Below are positions 37,644-46,905 of a DNA stretch of 64,000 nt, piece after piece. Below the pieces are notes generated by a model. That model saw only the letters and a program-made list of their open reading frames with translations. It made no database searches and was not told the DNA's origin. Both the position numbers and the translations under genes were made by a program. Numbering within the stretch: the first letter of the stretch is position 1; the number at the start of each line of letters is the position of its first letter. Origin of the DNA: Calothrix anomala FACHB-343 (lineage in GTDB: Bacteria > Cyanobacteriota > Cyanobacteriia > Cyanobacteriales > Nostocaceae); NCBI RefSeq assembly GCF_014696435.1, contig NZ_JACJQG010000041.1, forward strand, positions 19,814 through 83,813, read 5' to 3'.

Positions 37644-38042
37644 TTAGGGTGATAAGACGAGATTTTCATTATCTTCATATTGGTTCTTCTCCCGAAGTGC
37701 TTCTGCGAAGACTTTAGCATCTTCAGGTACGGGTATAAAGTAAGTCTCTTCTAATTCTTCCTGTTCATCTTCTTCATTTTCTTCAGCTGCTAAAGCTGCT
37801 GCTTCTAATTGAGCTTCTTCTTCTAAAGCTTGAATTTTCAGCAGAAGTTCTTCCTCTCTTTCTTCAAATTCTTCTTCAGAAAGTTCGCCAATATCAAAGG
37901 AAAGTTGCAAACTTAATAATTGTTTATGTAAATTTTCTTGAGCGTCAAATTCAGTATTAGTGCGTTCTTGAATTTGTTCGCCAATCCACATTAGTCCATT
38001 GATTGGCCCCATGACGGGAAATAATAAAAGCTTGCCAAGCAT
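37644..38042 (-). CDS. gvpG: Gas vesicle protein GvpG
   Basis: 132 residues. The N-terminus LLLFPVMGPINGLMWIGEQI is the GvpG signature, followed by a very acidic coiled coil (SEEEFEEREEELLLKI, EENEEDEQEELEE). The length exceeds the usual 80-100 residues because of the acidic tail. GvpG is a minor accessory protein found in all gas vesicle clusters. Starts 14 bases after the gvpF/L stop, so the two are translated from one message. Confidence 0.93.
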   Translation of the reverse strand: MLGKLLLFPVMGPINGLMWIGEQIQERTNTEFDAQENLHKQLLSLQLSFDIGELSEEEFEEREEELLLKIQALEEEAQLEAAALAAEENEEDEQEELEETYFIPVPEDAKVFAEALREKNQYEDNENLVLSP

Positions 38043-38056
38043 AAGATTTTCTCCAA

Positions 38057-38791
38057 TTATGATATCTGAGCAAATGTATAAGGTGCAGTAAAATTATTGT
38101 AACGAATACGTAGACGGTTACTAAATTGCCGATCGACAGCTTCTACACGTTCGCTAAATTGAGATTCGTTATCCCAAGGAATCAAAAATGCAGCGTTGTA
38201 AATCATTTCTTCCGTCATTGGTTCGCTTTCAATCACATCATGGGCTAGAGGCTTGAGTTCGTTAAAGAACGCTTGAATTACAGATTCTTTACGGAGTTTT
38301 AAATTGGCTTCAATTAATTGACCAATTTCAATGACTTCATCCATACTCAGGTTTTTACCTTCCATGCGATCGCGCTTTTGCTTCAATTCTAGATTGGCAT
38401 CCATCATTGCTTGCAATTCAGCTTTCGTATCCCACAGAATCTTAATACTTACTTCTCGCTTTCCTGCCAATTTTTGGAATAGTTCGCGCAATTGTCTTTC
38501 GCAGGGTTTAATAAGTTGTGTAACTACCGTTTCCCAATTTTTGACAACTAATCCAAACCGTAAAGGTAGCAAGGTGCGGAAGCCTTCCTGCATTGCTTGT
38601 TCTAAAACTTTTTCATGGCTAATTAAATTCTTGCGGGAAGCCAAATATTTTTCTTGTTTAGCATCGGAATATAAAAAGGTAAAACCTTCAATCACTTCGC
38701 TGTGAACAGGCTGAGAATCTAAGCCTTTGAGACTAATTGTAGAAGGGATAGGATCGGAAAAAATACCGTACAAATAAAGACCAGCATCCAT
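38057..38791 (-). CDS. gvpF/L: Gas vesicle protein GvpF/GvpL
   Basis: 244 residues. It starts MDAGLYLYGIFSDP, the usual GvpF/L opening, and contains LISHEKVLEQAMQEGFRTLLPLRFGLV and the C-terminal SNRLRIRYNNFTAPYTFAQI. Cyanobacteria often have one fused F/L type protein in this place. It is a minor wall component thought to bind GvpA and nucleate the vesicle. Spaced 20 bases from gvpK upstream and 14 from gvpG downstream. Confidence 0.93.
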   Translation of the reverse strand: MDAGLYLYGIFSDPIPSTISLKGLDSQPVHSEVIEGFTFLYSDAKQEKYLASRKNLISHEKVLEQAMQEGFRTLLPLRFGLVVKNWETVVTQLIKPCERQLRELFQKLAGKREVSIKILWDTKAELQAMMDANLELKQKRDRMEGKNLSMDEVIEIGQLIEANLKLRKESVIQAFFNELKPLAHDVIESEPMTEEMIYNAAFLIPWDNESQFSERVEAVDRQFSNRLRIRYNNFTAPYTFAQIS

Positions 38792-38811
38792 AACAAAAAA
38801 TTACTTTGTAA

Positions 38812-39285
38812 TTACAAAGGTTTTGAGGTTAACACTACGCGCAATTTAGCGTGAATCAGATTGAGTTGGGCAACACCTAAATCTATTTCCCCGTCTACAA
38901 CAATTCCCGTATTTAATAGACGGTCTAATAGTTCTAGGATAGAGGGAGAAGTTCCTGTTTCCCCTGGATAGTACGATCCAGCAGTTGGTAACAGACTACC
39001 AAGTTCTCCTAAATGAATATTTAAGTCTGCTGGATCGATTTCAAAGATTTGACACAAATTTAAAACTTGTTCTTCTAACTTTTGCAAACTTTCTGCAGCT
39101 CGCTCTAAGTCAGATTCCGTCAGGCACTCCTGTTCCATTCGGCGAATTACTTGAGCTTCCATCAGCTGACGTATTAGTTCCACTACAGTTAATAGTAAGG
39201 GAACTAATCCGGCTTGATTATTAGCTTGAGAATTGGTAGCTACCAAGTCGTTGGAATTTTCAACTGGAGTGCAGGCCATTGCCAT
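38812..39285 (-). CDS. gvpK: Gas vesicle protein GvpK
   Basis: 157 residues. The conserved core is GLVPLLLTVVELIRQLMEAQVIRRME, followed by the two helices of the family and a C-terminal segment (ILELLDRLLNTGIVVDGEIDLGVAQLNLIHAKL) that resembles GvpA/J, as in other cyanobacterial GvpK proteins. It is essential for vesicle formation in several systems. Lies 41 bases behind gvpJ; gvpX, which follows gvpJ in Anabaena flos-aquae, is not present. Confidence 0.94.
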   Translation of the reverse strand: MAMACTPVENSNDLVATNSQANNQAGLVPLLLTVVELIRQLMEAQVIRRMEQECLTESDLERAAESLQKLEEQVLNLCQIFEIDPADLNIHLGELGSLLPTAGSYYPGETGTSPSILELLDRLLNTGIVVDGEIDLGVAQLNLIHAKLRVVLTSKPL

Positions 39286-39326
39286 GATGCCACCTTTGGT
39301 TAATTGCTTTTTTGAGTAAACTCAGT

Positions 39327-39773
39327 CTAGTCATCAAGTTGAGAATTTATTGGCAATGGCAAATTTTCTGCATCGCTATGTTCGCGCTCTTCAGCTTTGA
39401 CTGTGAATAATTCCGGCTTCTTGCTATTAGCCGCAGTCAGCGCTTTTAGTTGCGCTTCTAAACTCGCCAGCCGTTGCTGAAGTTCTTGATTTTCCTCAAC
39501 TAAATGTTGATTCTTGCTACTGAGATAAGGGTCATTTTCCCACCAATTAATACCAAGTTCCTTGGCTTTATCGACGGAGGAAATTAATAAGCGAATCCGA
39601 ATATGCAGCAGTTCGGTGGAAGCGATAGATACAGAAATATCACCAGCAATCACAATGCCCTTATCTAACACTCGTTCTAGAATGTCTGCCAAGGTAGAAC
39701 CTTGGGTAGATGTGGTAATTGCTCGACTAGAGTTAGATTGAGGGCGTTGTGGCAGGATGGGTGTAGTAGTCAC
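39327..39773 (-). CDS. gvpJ: Gas vesicle protein GvpJ (GvpA paralogue)
   Basis: 148 residues. Residues 25-95 are a GvpA-like domain (LADILERVLDKGIVIAGDISVSIASTELLHIRIRLLISSVDKA); the C-terminal part is a hydrophilic coiled coil (NQELQQRLASLEAQLKAL). GvpJ is a minor wall protein thought to cap or seed the GvpA spiral. It is 50 bases behind gvpN. Confidence 0.92.
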   Translation of the reverse strand: MTTTPILPQRPQSNSSRAITTSTQGSTLADILERVLDKGIVIAGDISVSIASTELLHIRIRLLISSVDKAKELGINWWENDPYLSSKNQHLVEENQELQQRLASLEAQLKALTAANSKKPELFTVKAEEREHSDAENLPLPINSQLDD

Positions 39774-39823
39774 GATGAATTAGACTCTTGAATGAGATAA
39801 AGACTGTCTTGGGCGAGCAAGTA

Positions 39824-40876
39824 TTAATTGGGATTGTCGCTTAAGAGGGTTTCGTCGAGGGTAACTGGTTCAGCGAGTGCTTCTTTTTGTGGCTCGATTT
39901 CACCACTGATTTCTTCTTCCGCAACATCATAAGGATCGCTACGATCAACCTGCTCTACCGATTGTGATTGCACGTGTAAGTGGTTGAGTAATTGCAAAAA
40001 CAAAGTTGTAGCTTCGCTAGCAGATAAGTTTGTGCGGTTAAACAGCACATCTGCACAAATTTCGCGAAAATCGGAATTTTCGGGAGCCACTAAAATCTCG
40101 TGTTCCGCACACACTTTAGCAACCATTAAACAAGAACGCAAGCCGGAAGTTTTTTCACCACCAGTAGCGGCGCGGAATGCTTTGACTAAACGCACAACCA
40201 ACAGCGCCGATTCACGATTGAGACCTGTTTTATGGGTTAAAATTTCGGTTTGAGTTTGCTCATCTGGTTCTGGCATATTAATTGTTACCAGTCGATCCAT
40301 TAAAGCATCTTGAGTTGAGTGAACTCCACAGTATTCTTCGGGATTAGAAGTGAAGATAGCCCGGAATTTAGGATGAACATGCAAATATTCGGGCTGATTG
40401 CTGCTAGGAGGTAAAGTGAGGATTTTTTCTTCTAAAGCTGAAAGTAAGACGTTATTAACTTCAGGCCGCGAACGGTTAAATTCGTCATAGACTAAGGTTA
40501 AACCTTCCCGACAAGCTAAAGTTAGGCGAGAATCAACCCAATTTTGCTTGAGTTCGTCTTCAACTTTGAGAACATTGTGAATGTAATTATCTAATAATTT
40601 TTTGTGAGTATAACCAGATTCACTACCGATTAAATCAGAACTCTTAAATTCGTCATCCCCGAAAATCAACATGATTGGTCGATCTAGACAGTTGGCTAGA
40701 TGCATGGCTAGAGTCGTTTTTCCTGTTCCGGCTGGCCCCCGTAGGTGAATTGCAAATCCTGATGTGAGATAACGCAGCGCACGAATGGCTACTTGCTCAA
40801 TCGCAGGTGTAACTACAAACTGGCCAGGACGGACACGAAGAACGGCTCTTTTTTTATGATTTTCGGTAGTATTCAT
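39824..40876 (-). CDS. gvpN: Gas vesicle AAA+ ATPase GvpN
   Basis: 350 residues from ATG 40876 ([10 protein letters not shown]); a TTG 33 bases upstream is the only longer start. Walker A is [16 protein letters not shown] (about residue 60), Walker [26 protein letters not shown], sensor 1 in [10 protein letters not shown]. GvpN is the MoxR-like ATPase required for vesicles to grow to full width. The C-terminal 60 residues ([20 protein letters not shown]) are an acidic extension. It follows a 361-base gap behind gvpC, so it may have its own promoter. Confidence 0.95.
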   Translation of the reverse strand: MNTTENHKKRAVLRVRPGQFVVTPAIEQVAIRALRYLTSGFAIHLRGPAGTGKTTLAMHLANCLDRPIMLIFGDDEFKSSDLIGSESGYTHKKLLDNYIHNVLKVEDELKQNWVDSRLTLACREGLTLVYDEFNRSRPEVNNVLLSALEEKILTLPPSSNQPEYLHVHPKFRAIFTSNPEEYCGVHSTQDALMDRLVTINMPEPDEQTQTEILTHKTGLNRESALLVVRLVKAFRAATGGEKTSGLRSCLMVAKVCAEHEILVAPENSDFREICADVLFNRTNLSASEATTLFLQLLNHLHVQSQSVEQVDRSDPYDVAEEEISGEIEPQKEALAEPVTLDETLLSDNPN

Positions 40877-41237
40877 AATGTTGTTGATGATGGGCAGAAA
40901 AATTTCCAAAAATAACAGAAATTAGATGCTATTTATGCATCTGTGTGCTACGATAGAAGAACAAACTATAAATAACCCTCTAGTCGATTGTTTGGATAAT
41001 TGATACTCGATAGAGTTATATATTGTTCACTGATAGAAGAGAGGTAAAAATAGGTTCTCAGTACTGGTTACTGAAGCCTTGTCATCAGTGACAATATGTG
41101 TTATTTATATTTCGTGCTAAAACTCATTGTTGAATTTGACTACCCCCTGGTCTTACCAGTTTGTACCTGGAAGATTAGGGGGTTTTACTATTGGCCCCGT
41201 TCTTCAACAGATAAACTCCGTTTGTTCGGAACTTTGA
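40877..41237. other. Gap between gvpC and gvpN
   Basis: 361 bases, A/T rich, with one strong hairpin (listed separately) close to the gvpC end and no gene. It probably marks a transcript border between the abundant gvpA-gvpA-gvpC message and the less needed assembly genes. Confidence 0.5.
41142..41187. terminator. Hairpin after gvpC
   Basis: CCCCCTGGTCTT(A)CCAG pairs with CTGGAAGATTAGGGGG, a 16-pair stem with two G-U pairs and one bulge. The run TTTT follows on the plus strand only, so on the gvp (minus) strand it is better seen as a stability or partial-termination hairpin 50-95 bases after the gvpC stop. Confidence 0.6.
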
Positions 41238-41732
41238 TTAACCAATAGAGATGCCAAAAACGCTAGCGAACAAATCTTGACGGAATTGTTGTAGTTCCTC
41301 TCTTTGCGCTTTAGCTTGGTCCATTCTTTCTTTAGCTGTGTCAGTTAAGAAATCATGGGTTGTTTGCTCAAGATTTTGATGGAACTCGTACAATTGACGG
41401 GCTTGTTCTTTAGCCTGCGCCATTCTTTCTTTAGCAGTTTCTGTCAAAAACTCTTCAGTGTTTTGTTCCAGTTCCTGATGGAATTGGTACAGATTTTCTG
41501 CTTGTGCTTTAGCTTGCGCCATTCTTTCTTTAGCAGTTTCTGTCAAAAACTCTTCGGTGTCTTGTTGCAAATCCTGATGGAATTGGTGCAGATTTTCTGC
41601 TTGCTCTTTAGCTTGCGCTTTTCTTTGAGCTGTGGTCACGGACAAGAATTCTTGAGTATCTTTAAATAGTTGAGCTACTTCCCCAGCTATTCCTTGATGC
41701 TCTTGCCGGATTCTTACCATTAAAGGAGTCAT
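41238..41732 (-). CDS. gvpC: Gas vesicle outer protein GvpC
   Basis: 164 residues with a short N-terminal part ([14 protein letters not shown]) and four 33-residue repeats ([26 protein letters not shown] type), the hallmark of GvpC. The repeats form amphipathic helices that lie on the outside of the GvpA ribs and raise the critical collapse pressure. Four repeats is close to Calothrix and Anabaena GvpC. The 99-bp DNA repeats are partly homogenised. It is 208 bases behind gvpA2 on the same strand. Confidence 0.97.
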   Translation of the reverse strand: MTPLMVRIRQEHQGIAGEVAQLFKDTQEFLSVTTAQRKAQAKEQAENLHQFHQDLQQDTEEFLTETAKERMAQAKAQAENLYQFHQELEQNTEEFLTETAKERMAQAKEQARQLYEFHQNLEQTTHDFLTDTAKERMDQAKAQREELQQFRQDLFASVFGISIG

Positions 41733-41940
41733 GAGGTTCTCCGCAATACAACTAAATCATGATTAATGAACTACATTCACTAAGTCTCAATATTTAGTGA
41801 ATGTAGTCGAAGGAATATCTGCTCTCTTCCTTTTATCTTGGGATTAGCTTGGTCGGAGCAAATCCAGATAATTAGAAAAAAGCAGAATAAACATCAGAAT
41901 CTCAACCCAAAAATTCTGATTTTAAATACTGCTTAAGTAA

Positions 41941-42156
41941 TTAAGCAGGTACTGCGGCTGACTGAGTTAGACCAACAGCTTCTGCATACTTCAAGTATGT
42001 TTCAACAGAAGCGATAACGATCCGAGCTTCAATAGCTAATAATTCAATACCTACCAAAGAAACACGTACCCAAGCATCTACAACGATACCTTTATCTAGG
42101 ATACGATCGATAACTTCTGCCAAGCTGGAGGAAGAATTGGTTTTTTCGACTGCCAT
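41941..42156 (-). CDS. gvpA2: Gas vesicle structural protein GvpA (copy 2)
   Basis: 71 residues, identical in protein sequence to the upstream copy. It is the rib-forming shell protein: a helix ([19 protein letters not shown]), a beta-hairpin ([22 protein letters not shown]) and a second helix. By my count the two genes differ at 12 bases, all silent. It lies 105 bases behind copy 1 and 208 ahead of gvpC, in the same message as far as position tells. Confidence 0.98.
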   Translation of the reverse strand: MAVEKTNSSSSLAEVIDRILDKGIVVDAWVRVSLVGIELLAIEARIVIASVETYLKYAEAVGLTQSAAVPA

Positions 42157-42209
42157 TTGATTGCACCTTTAATTGGTTATGGTTTACGTTTGATTTAGAC
42201 AAGGGTTAG

Positions 42210-42242
42210 ACAATAGAATTAGTTAGTTACTAATTCTATTGT
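42210..42242. promoter_or_regulatory. Perfect 14-bp hairpin between the two gvpA genes
   Basis: ACAATAGAATTAGT (42210-42223) pairs perfectly with ACTAATTCTATTGT (42229-42242) around TAGTT. No T run follows on either strand, so it is more likely an mRNA 3' stabiliser or processing hairpin than a full terminator. Confidence 0.7.
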
Positions 42243-42261
42243 TGTGCGAACTACTTAATAA

Positions 42262-42477
42262 TTAAGCAGGTACTGCAGCTGATTGAGTTAGACCAACAGC
42301 TTCTGCATATTTCAAGTAGGTTTCTACGGAAGCGATAACGATCCGAGCTTCAATAGCTAGTAATTCAATACCTACTAAAGAAACACGTACCCAAGCGTCT
42401 ACAACGATACCTTTATCTAAGATGCGATCGATAACTTCTGCCAAGCTGGAGGAAGAATTGGTTTTTTCAACTGCCAT
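42262..42477 (-). CDS. gvpA1: Gas vesicle structural protein GvpA (copy 1)
   Basis: 71 residues, first gene of the leftward cluster. Starts [15 protein letters not shown] and is of the normal length and sequence for cyanobacterial GvpA, one of the most conserved proteins known. The tandem copies presumably raise the dose of the major shell protein. The ribosome site is weak (AAGGTAC nine bases upstream). Confidence 0.98.
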   Translation of the reverse strand: MAVEKTNSSSSLAEVIDRILDKGIVVDAWVRVSLVGIELLAIEARIVIASVETYLKYAEAVGLTQSAAVPA

Positions 42478-42886
42478 TTTCTTGTACCTTAACTCATTGT
42501 TGTTGTTTATAAGATTGATTCGCTTGCGCTGCTCTCAATCTCTAAAACTATACTATTAACCTATTTGGCAAATGTAAAGAGGATTACATCGCAAATGCTG
42601 TAAACAAATATGACATTGAGCGAAAAGTAGATACGCATGTTTGTTTAAATTGTATGCTTTACTTTCCTTTAAAACACTTACCATGCAAGAATTTGTTGTT
42701 TTTTGAGCGATATTGTTCGTTTTGTATATTTTATGTATAAATTAGAATTTTTTAGTCAAGTGCAAAAGTAGATACAAGTCATTGATATATAGCAATCTAG
42801 TGAGGCAATTTCAGTGATAATACGGATACAAAATAGTCGGCTGCATGAAATAGGATGATGGCAACAATTATCGTTGTCTAGCAAAT
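42478..42886. promoter_or_regulatory. Divergent promoter region of gvpA1 and the 88-residue gene
   Basis: 409 A/T-rich bases between divergent starts, the only sensible site for the main gvp promoter. AAAAGTAGATAC occurs twice (about 42625 and 42766). I do not see a clear known regulator site. No gene is evident. Confidence 0.5.
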
Positions 42887-43153
42887 ATGTTTAAGGAAGC
42901 AAATCCAGATCCAGTCCGGCAAGAAGCGTTAGCTGGCTTAATAGCTCATTTGGTACAACAAGGGAATGAACCTAAATATGCTCAATTGATGGCAACTTCA
43001 ATTATTTTTCAGACAGATTTAGATTTAAGGAATGCCCAGATGGCTAGCCTTTTAACTTGGCTACAACAGGAGCATAATGATATCTATTCTTCTGCTGTGA
43101 GCGTCGTGGAAAAAACCCGGGCAGACTTTGAGAACCGAGTGCAACGTGGTTAA
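42887..43153 (+). CDS. Hypothetical 88-residue helical protein beside gvpA
   Basis: Starts MFKEANPDPVRQ and is predicted largely helical (LAGLIAHLVQQGNEPKYAQLMAT, LRNAQMASLLTWLQQEH, VEKTRADFENRV). I do not recognise a family. Divergent from gvpA1 and followed by a good terminator, so it is a one-gene transcript sharing the gvp promoter region. It could be a gas vesicle-linked protein or just a neighbour. Confidence 0.7.
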   Translation: MFKEANPDPVRQEALAGLIAHLVQQGNEPKYAQLMATSIIFQTDLDLRNAQMASLLTWLQQEHNDIYSSAVSVVEKTRADFENRVQRG

Positions 43154-43275
43154 GTGAAGTCTCTATTTACTAGTGCGATCGCTAGAGATTAGTTGCACAA
43201 TGTTGAAGAATTATTGGAAATGAAACTTAGTCAAGCATAGCCATTTTCAATTATGTAGAATATGCATCTTTTATG

Positions 43276-43308
43276 GGAGCGCAACGGTTGTTGCGCTCCT
43301 ACTGTTTT
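43276..43308 (+). terminator. Terminator after the 88-residue gene
   Basis: GGAGCGCAAC/GTTGCGCTCC stem (43276-43285, 43290-43299) with a GGTT loop and TACTGTTTTT tail. Confidence 0.85.
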
Positions 43309-43430
43309 TGGGGAGATGGCGATGAAATGGCTGATAAACTCAACTAAAGAATAAGTTGAGATAGGAACTAAGGTTGATAGGATAGGAAAAAACCAAAGAT
43401 ATTGGCCGTACTGGAAATTTGTTGTTTGCT

Positions 43431-44738
43431 ATGACTAGTCTCGAAATTGCTTCTCCCCTAATTGCGATCGCGCAAAAAACTCGCGCTGCTGCAAGTAAGT
43501 TAGCTGTTCTCTCGACAGAGGCGAAAAACCAAGCCATTGAAGCGATCGCCCAAGCTTTAGAATCAGCAACGGATGACATCTTAAAAGCCAATCTTGCTGA
43601 TTGTGAAGTTGCGACTGCTGATGGCATTGCCAAACCATTATATAAACGCTTGCAGTTAGATGCCCATAAATTAAGAGATGCGATCGCGGGAGTGAGAGAT
43701 GTTGGTAAGCTAGCCGATCCAGTCGGGAAAGTCCAAATTCACCGAGAAATCGACACAGGCTTAATCCTCAAGCGGATTAGCTGTCCTTTGGGAGTTTTGG
43801 GAATTATTTTTGAAGCGCGTCCCGAAGCCGCAATTCAAATTGTCTCTTTGGCGATAAAATCAGGTAATGGCGTCATTCTCAAAGGTGGTAAAGAAGCAAT
43901 ACGTTCTTGCGAGGTAATTGTCAAAGCAATTAAGCAAGGTTTAGCAGACACGGCTGTCAATCCAGATGCAGTTCAGTTGCTGACAACTAGAGAAGAAACC
44001 TTAGAACTGTTGAATTTAGATAAATATGTAGATTTAATTATTCCCAGAGGTTCCAACGCTTTTGTCCGCTTCGTCCAAGACAATACCCGGATTCCTGTAC
44101 TCGGCCATGCTGATGGTATTTGTCATATATATATAGATAGAGCTGGGGAACTGGAAAAAGCCGTTAACATTACTGTGGATGCGAAAACTCAATATCCAGC
44201 AGCTTGTAATGCGATTGAAACCTTACTAGTTCATGCTGATATTGCTGGTGAATTCCTCCCGAAAATTGCCACTGCTTTGCAAGCACATCATGTAGAACTC
44301 AGGGGAGATGAACGCAGCATCAAGATTTTGCATCAAATTACCAATGCTACAGAGCAAGATTGGGAGACAGAATACAGCGATTTGATTTTAGCAATTAAAA
44401 TAGTCGATTCTTTAGAAGATGCGATCGCTCATATTAACGAATATGGTTCACGCCATACAGAAGCAATTGTCACCGAAGATTTAGCGGCGGCGGAAACCTT
44501 CTTAGGATTAGTAAATGCAGCCGGAGTTTATCACAACTGTTCTACCCGCTTTGCTGATGGCTTCCGCTACGGCTTTGGCGCAGAAGTAGGTATTAGTACT
44601 CAACAAATGCCCCCTAGAGGCCCCGTTGGCTTAGAAGGCTTAATTACCTATAAATATCAGATGACAGGGGATGGTCATATTGTCACTACCTACACTGGCG
44701 CGAATGCTAAATCATTTACCCATCGGGATTTAGATTAG
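43431..44738 (+). CDS. proA: Gamma-glutamyl phosphate reductase
   Basis: 435 residues from ATG 43431 ([10 protein letters not shown]); the in-frame TTG 12 bases earlier is less likely. The aldehyde dehydrogenase-like fold shows the catalytic Cys in [12 protein letters not shown] (about residue 260), NAD(P)H-binding [13 protein letters not shown] and the ProA segment [25 protein letters not shown]. It reduces gamma-glutamyl phosphate to the semialdehyde in proline synthesis. The kinase ProB is not in the window. Upstream is a HIP1-containing leader; downstream a long heptamer array. Confidence 0.97.
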   Translation: MTSLEIASPLIAIAQKTRAAASKLAVLSTEAKNQAIEAIAQALESATDDILKANLADCEVATADGIAKPLYKRLQLDAHKLRDAIAGVRDVGKLADPVGKVQIHREIDTGLILKRISCPLGVLGIIFEARPEAAIQIVSLAIKSGNGVILKGGKEAIRSCEVIVKAIKQGLADTAVNPDAVQLLTTREETLELLNLDKYVDLIIPRGSNAFVRFVQDNTRIPVLGHADGICHIYIDRAGELEKAVNITVDAKTQYPAACNAIETLLVHADIAGEFLPKIATALQAHHVELRGDERSIKILHQITNATEQDWETEYSDLILAIKIVDSLEDAIAHINEYGSRHTEAIVTEDLAAAETFLGLVNAAGVYHNCSTRFADGFRYGFGAEVGISTQQMPPRGPVGLEGLITYKYQMTGDGHIVTTYTGANAKSFTHRDLD

Positions 44739-44761
44739 GGTATGGGGCATTGGGCATGGGG

Positions 44762-44934
44762 CAACAGTCAACAGTCAACAGTCAATAGTCAACAGTCAAC
44801 AGTCAACAGTCAACAGTCAACAGTCAACAGTCAACAGTCAACAGTCAACAGTCAATAGTAATTTTTCTCCCTTGTCTCCCTTGTCCTCCTTGTCCCCCTG
44901 CTCTCCCTAGCCCCTAGCCCCTAGCCCCTAGCCC
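44762..44934. repeat. STRR array: about fourteen CAACAGT heptamers, then CCTTGTC and CCCCTAG units
   Basis: The CAACAGT heptamer runs from 44762 to about 44859 with two CAATAGT variants. CTCCCTTGTC-like units and four CCCCTAG heptamers follow up to the end of the next gene. One of the longest heptamer arrays in the window. Confidence 0.9.
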
Positions 44935-45501
44935 CTACTTAATCTTCGTCTCCTCTGCGCCTGTATAACCAGTTGCCACCCAAAGGATTGCTCTTGCGCC
45001 ATCGCGGAAAGTTTTTTCTATAGGTTCCGATGTATTTTTTGAGGGAACGGGTACAGCTTTAAATTCAATTCCTCGGCTACCTAAAACAATTTCCGCAATG
45101 ACACAAGCACGCCGCATGTGGAATTCAGAGGTGATTAAATAAACACTCTTGATGCCACGAGCTTGCAAATCATCTACCAACGTTGTAAAATTAGTAACTG
45201 TATCTACAGCTTCATAATCTAAGTTCAAACGCTCAGGATCTACTCCTGCTTTAGTAAATACCTTTTGCGTCGATCTAGGTGGACTGCCACCACTAATCCA
45301 AATTGGTAAATTCGGATGCTCTTTGGCAAAATCGGCTGTAAACTTCTCTCGTTCTAAATTTTTTGTGGAACCACCTAATACTAATACTGCTTGGGGTTGA
45401 ACGATTTGGTTTTTGACTTCCTTGTATCCTAACCACATGAGTAGCGGTAGGGCACAAGCCATAAAGCGGAAAGATTTACCTGTAAACAATAGCTTATTCA
45501 A
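44935..45501 (-). CDS. YdcF/SanA family protein (DUF218)
   Basis: 188 residues. One N-terminal membrane helix (FMACALPLLMWLGY) is followed by the DUF218 domain: AVLVLGGSTKNLEREKFTADF, the SGG motif in PIWISGGSPP, and the VYLITSEFHMRRA segment. Such proteins are membrane-anchored and possibly involved in envelope or vancomycin tolerance functions, but no reaction is firmly known. Converges on proA through the heptamer array. Confidence 0.85.
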   Translation of the reverse strand: MNKLLFTGKSFRFMACALPLLMWLGYKEVKNQIVQPQAVLVLGGSTKNLEREKFTADFAKEHPNLPIWISGGSPPRSTQKVFTKAGVDPERLNLDYEAVDTVTNFTTLVDDLQARGIKSVYLITSEFHMRRACVIAEIVLGSRGIEFKAVPVPSKNTSEPIEKTFRDGARAILWVATGYTGAEETKIK

Positions 45502-46016
45502 GGCTCTATTACTTAGTCTACTGAATCCAAATTTCTCTAACTAGAAGAAAAAATAATGATGTCAAGCAGCAGAGTTTCCCAAAAATCTACCCAAAAAAGA
45601 ATTTAGGGATTTTTTTGGTAACCGCTCAATGAATTTGCGTTCGATACATGGGATTTTGTTGCCTCTGTTGATAAAAGTAGAAGCTCTTGACCCTGATATT
45701 TTAGATTACTTCTTCCTTTACTCGCAGTCTAGAGAGTTGAGGTAGGAGAGGTTTATCGAACTTAGATTCTATTTAAAGGCGTTTTAACACTTTCTGTGTA
45801 AATTGTCGATGTCCTATCCTACCTTGTATCGGTACTTGGTTTCTAGTCTGCTGATACTTTGATACAGTTTTATTTTCTGCCAGCAATAGAACTTGCCAGG
45901 TTGTCATATAGAAAATTGGGCATTAATAACGGGAAAGACAGACTTGCAGAAGATGTTCCTGTACGCAGTTGATAGCAACTGTTTTCCAGTCACATTTTTT
46001 GCATTATGCCCGATTT
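45502..46016. other. Gap without recognisable content
   Basis: 515 bases between two genes on the minus strand. I see no frame of note, no RNA gene and no clear repeat. Confidence 0.4.
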
Positions 46017-46550
46017 CTATTTTTCTTTTAATCTTAAATCGATGACAGTGGCATTAAAGTTATAGTTGAAGCCTTCTAGCTCAAATGGCATCCCAATTTT
46101 GACTTTGCTGTTCCCTAAAACTGGGCCATTGGCTGTAATTTGGGCTTTCCCTTCTAAGGTCAGCAGCATATCTGTACTAAAGTTGTTGGTTTTGGGATCT
46201 GGTAATTCTTTGAGGGTACCATCTGGTTGGGGAACATTGACTGTTCTGGGTAGTTGTTTGACAGATTTAATCGTAATTTCGCCGTGGGGTTGATTGCGAA
46301 TAATTACGTTGGTTTTACCATTGGCTTTCAATCCTTGATCGAATAACTGCTGCGGATCGCGCACATTCAAGCCGCGAACTACTAAATCTACTTCCATTGG
46401 TACGGTTTTTGTACCGACTTGGGCGACAGAACCGGAAGTACCGGGGAAGACGAATATACCAAAGATAACTAGGGCAATTACTAGTAAAGCGCCAAAATCC
46501 AGGAGATTGATTTTGCCGAACAAGCGACCTTTAGAATCTAAAATAGCCAT
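46017..46550 (-). CDS. DUF4330 family membrane protein
   Basis: 177 residues. The N-terminus AILDSKGRLFGKINLLDFGALLVIALVIFGIFVF is the DUF4330 signature with one membrane helix. The rest is a beta-rich domain (MEVDLVVRGLNVRDPQQLF, NVIIRNQPHGEITIKSVKQL) presumably outside the cytoplasm. The function is unknown. Single gene. Confidence 0.85.
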   Translation of the reverse strand: MAILDSKGRLFGKINLLDFGALLVIALVIFGIFVFPGTSGSVAQVGTKTVPMEVDLVVRGLNVRDPQQLFDQGLKANGKTNVIIRNQPHGEITIKSVKQLPRTVNVPQPDGTLKELPDPKTNNFSTDMLLTLEGKAQITANGPVLGNSKVKIGMPFELEGFNYNFNATVIDLRLKEK

Positions 46551-46905
46551 AATGAGTTTTTCCCTATTTGCTAAGTCCCAAAATTAGCTGGGCGTTGCAG
46601 TCATGCGACAGTTTATCACGACTTCTAAAATTCCGGGGCGAGGTAGCCTAGTTTAATAATATGGTTGACGGTTGACTGTTGACGGTTGATGGTTGACGGA
46701 AGAAAGGCAGGCAAGATGCCTACTCCACAAGAGACTGATAAAATTTAATCGGCAAATTAGATGTGTTTTAGCCGATCAATCACTTTATTTAAGTGCAAAA
46801 GCGGTTACGCATTTGGCTTTTTGGGTAGAGAATGCAACATAGAAAGACTGAAATTCGTCTCATAAGTTTGATGTTCTTCCACAATTATCCATAAAGACTG
46901 GATTT
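46551..46905. other. Gap with GGTTGAC heptamers
   Basis: Five GGTTGAC or GGTTGAT heptamers at 46663-46699; the rest is presumably the promoter of the M48 gene and of the divergent DUF4330 gene. Nothing else seen. Confidence 0.5.
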
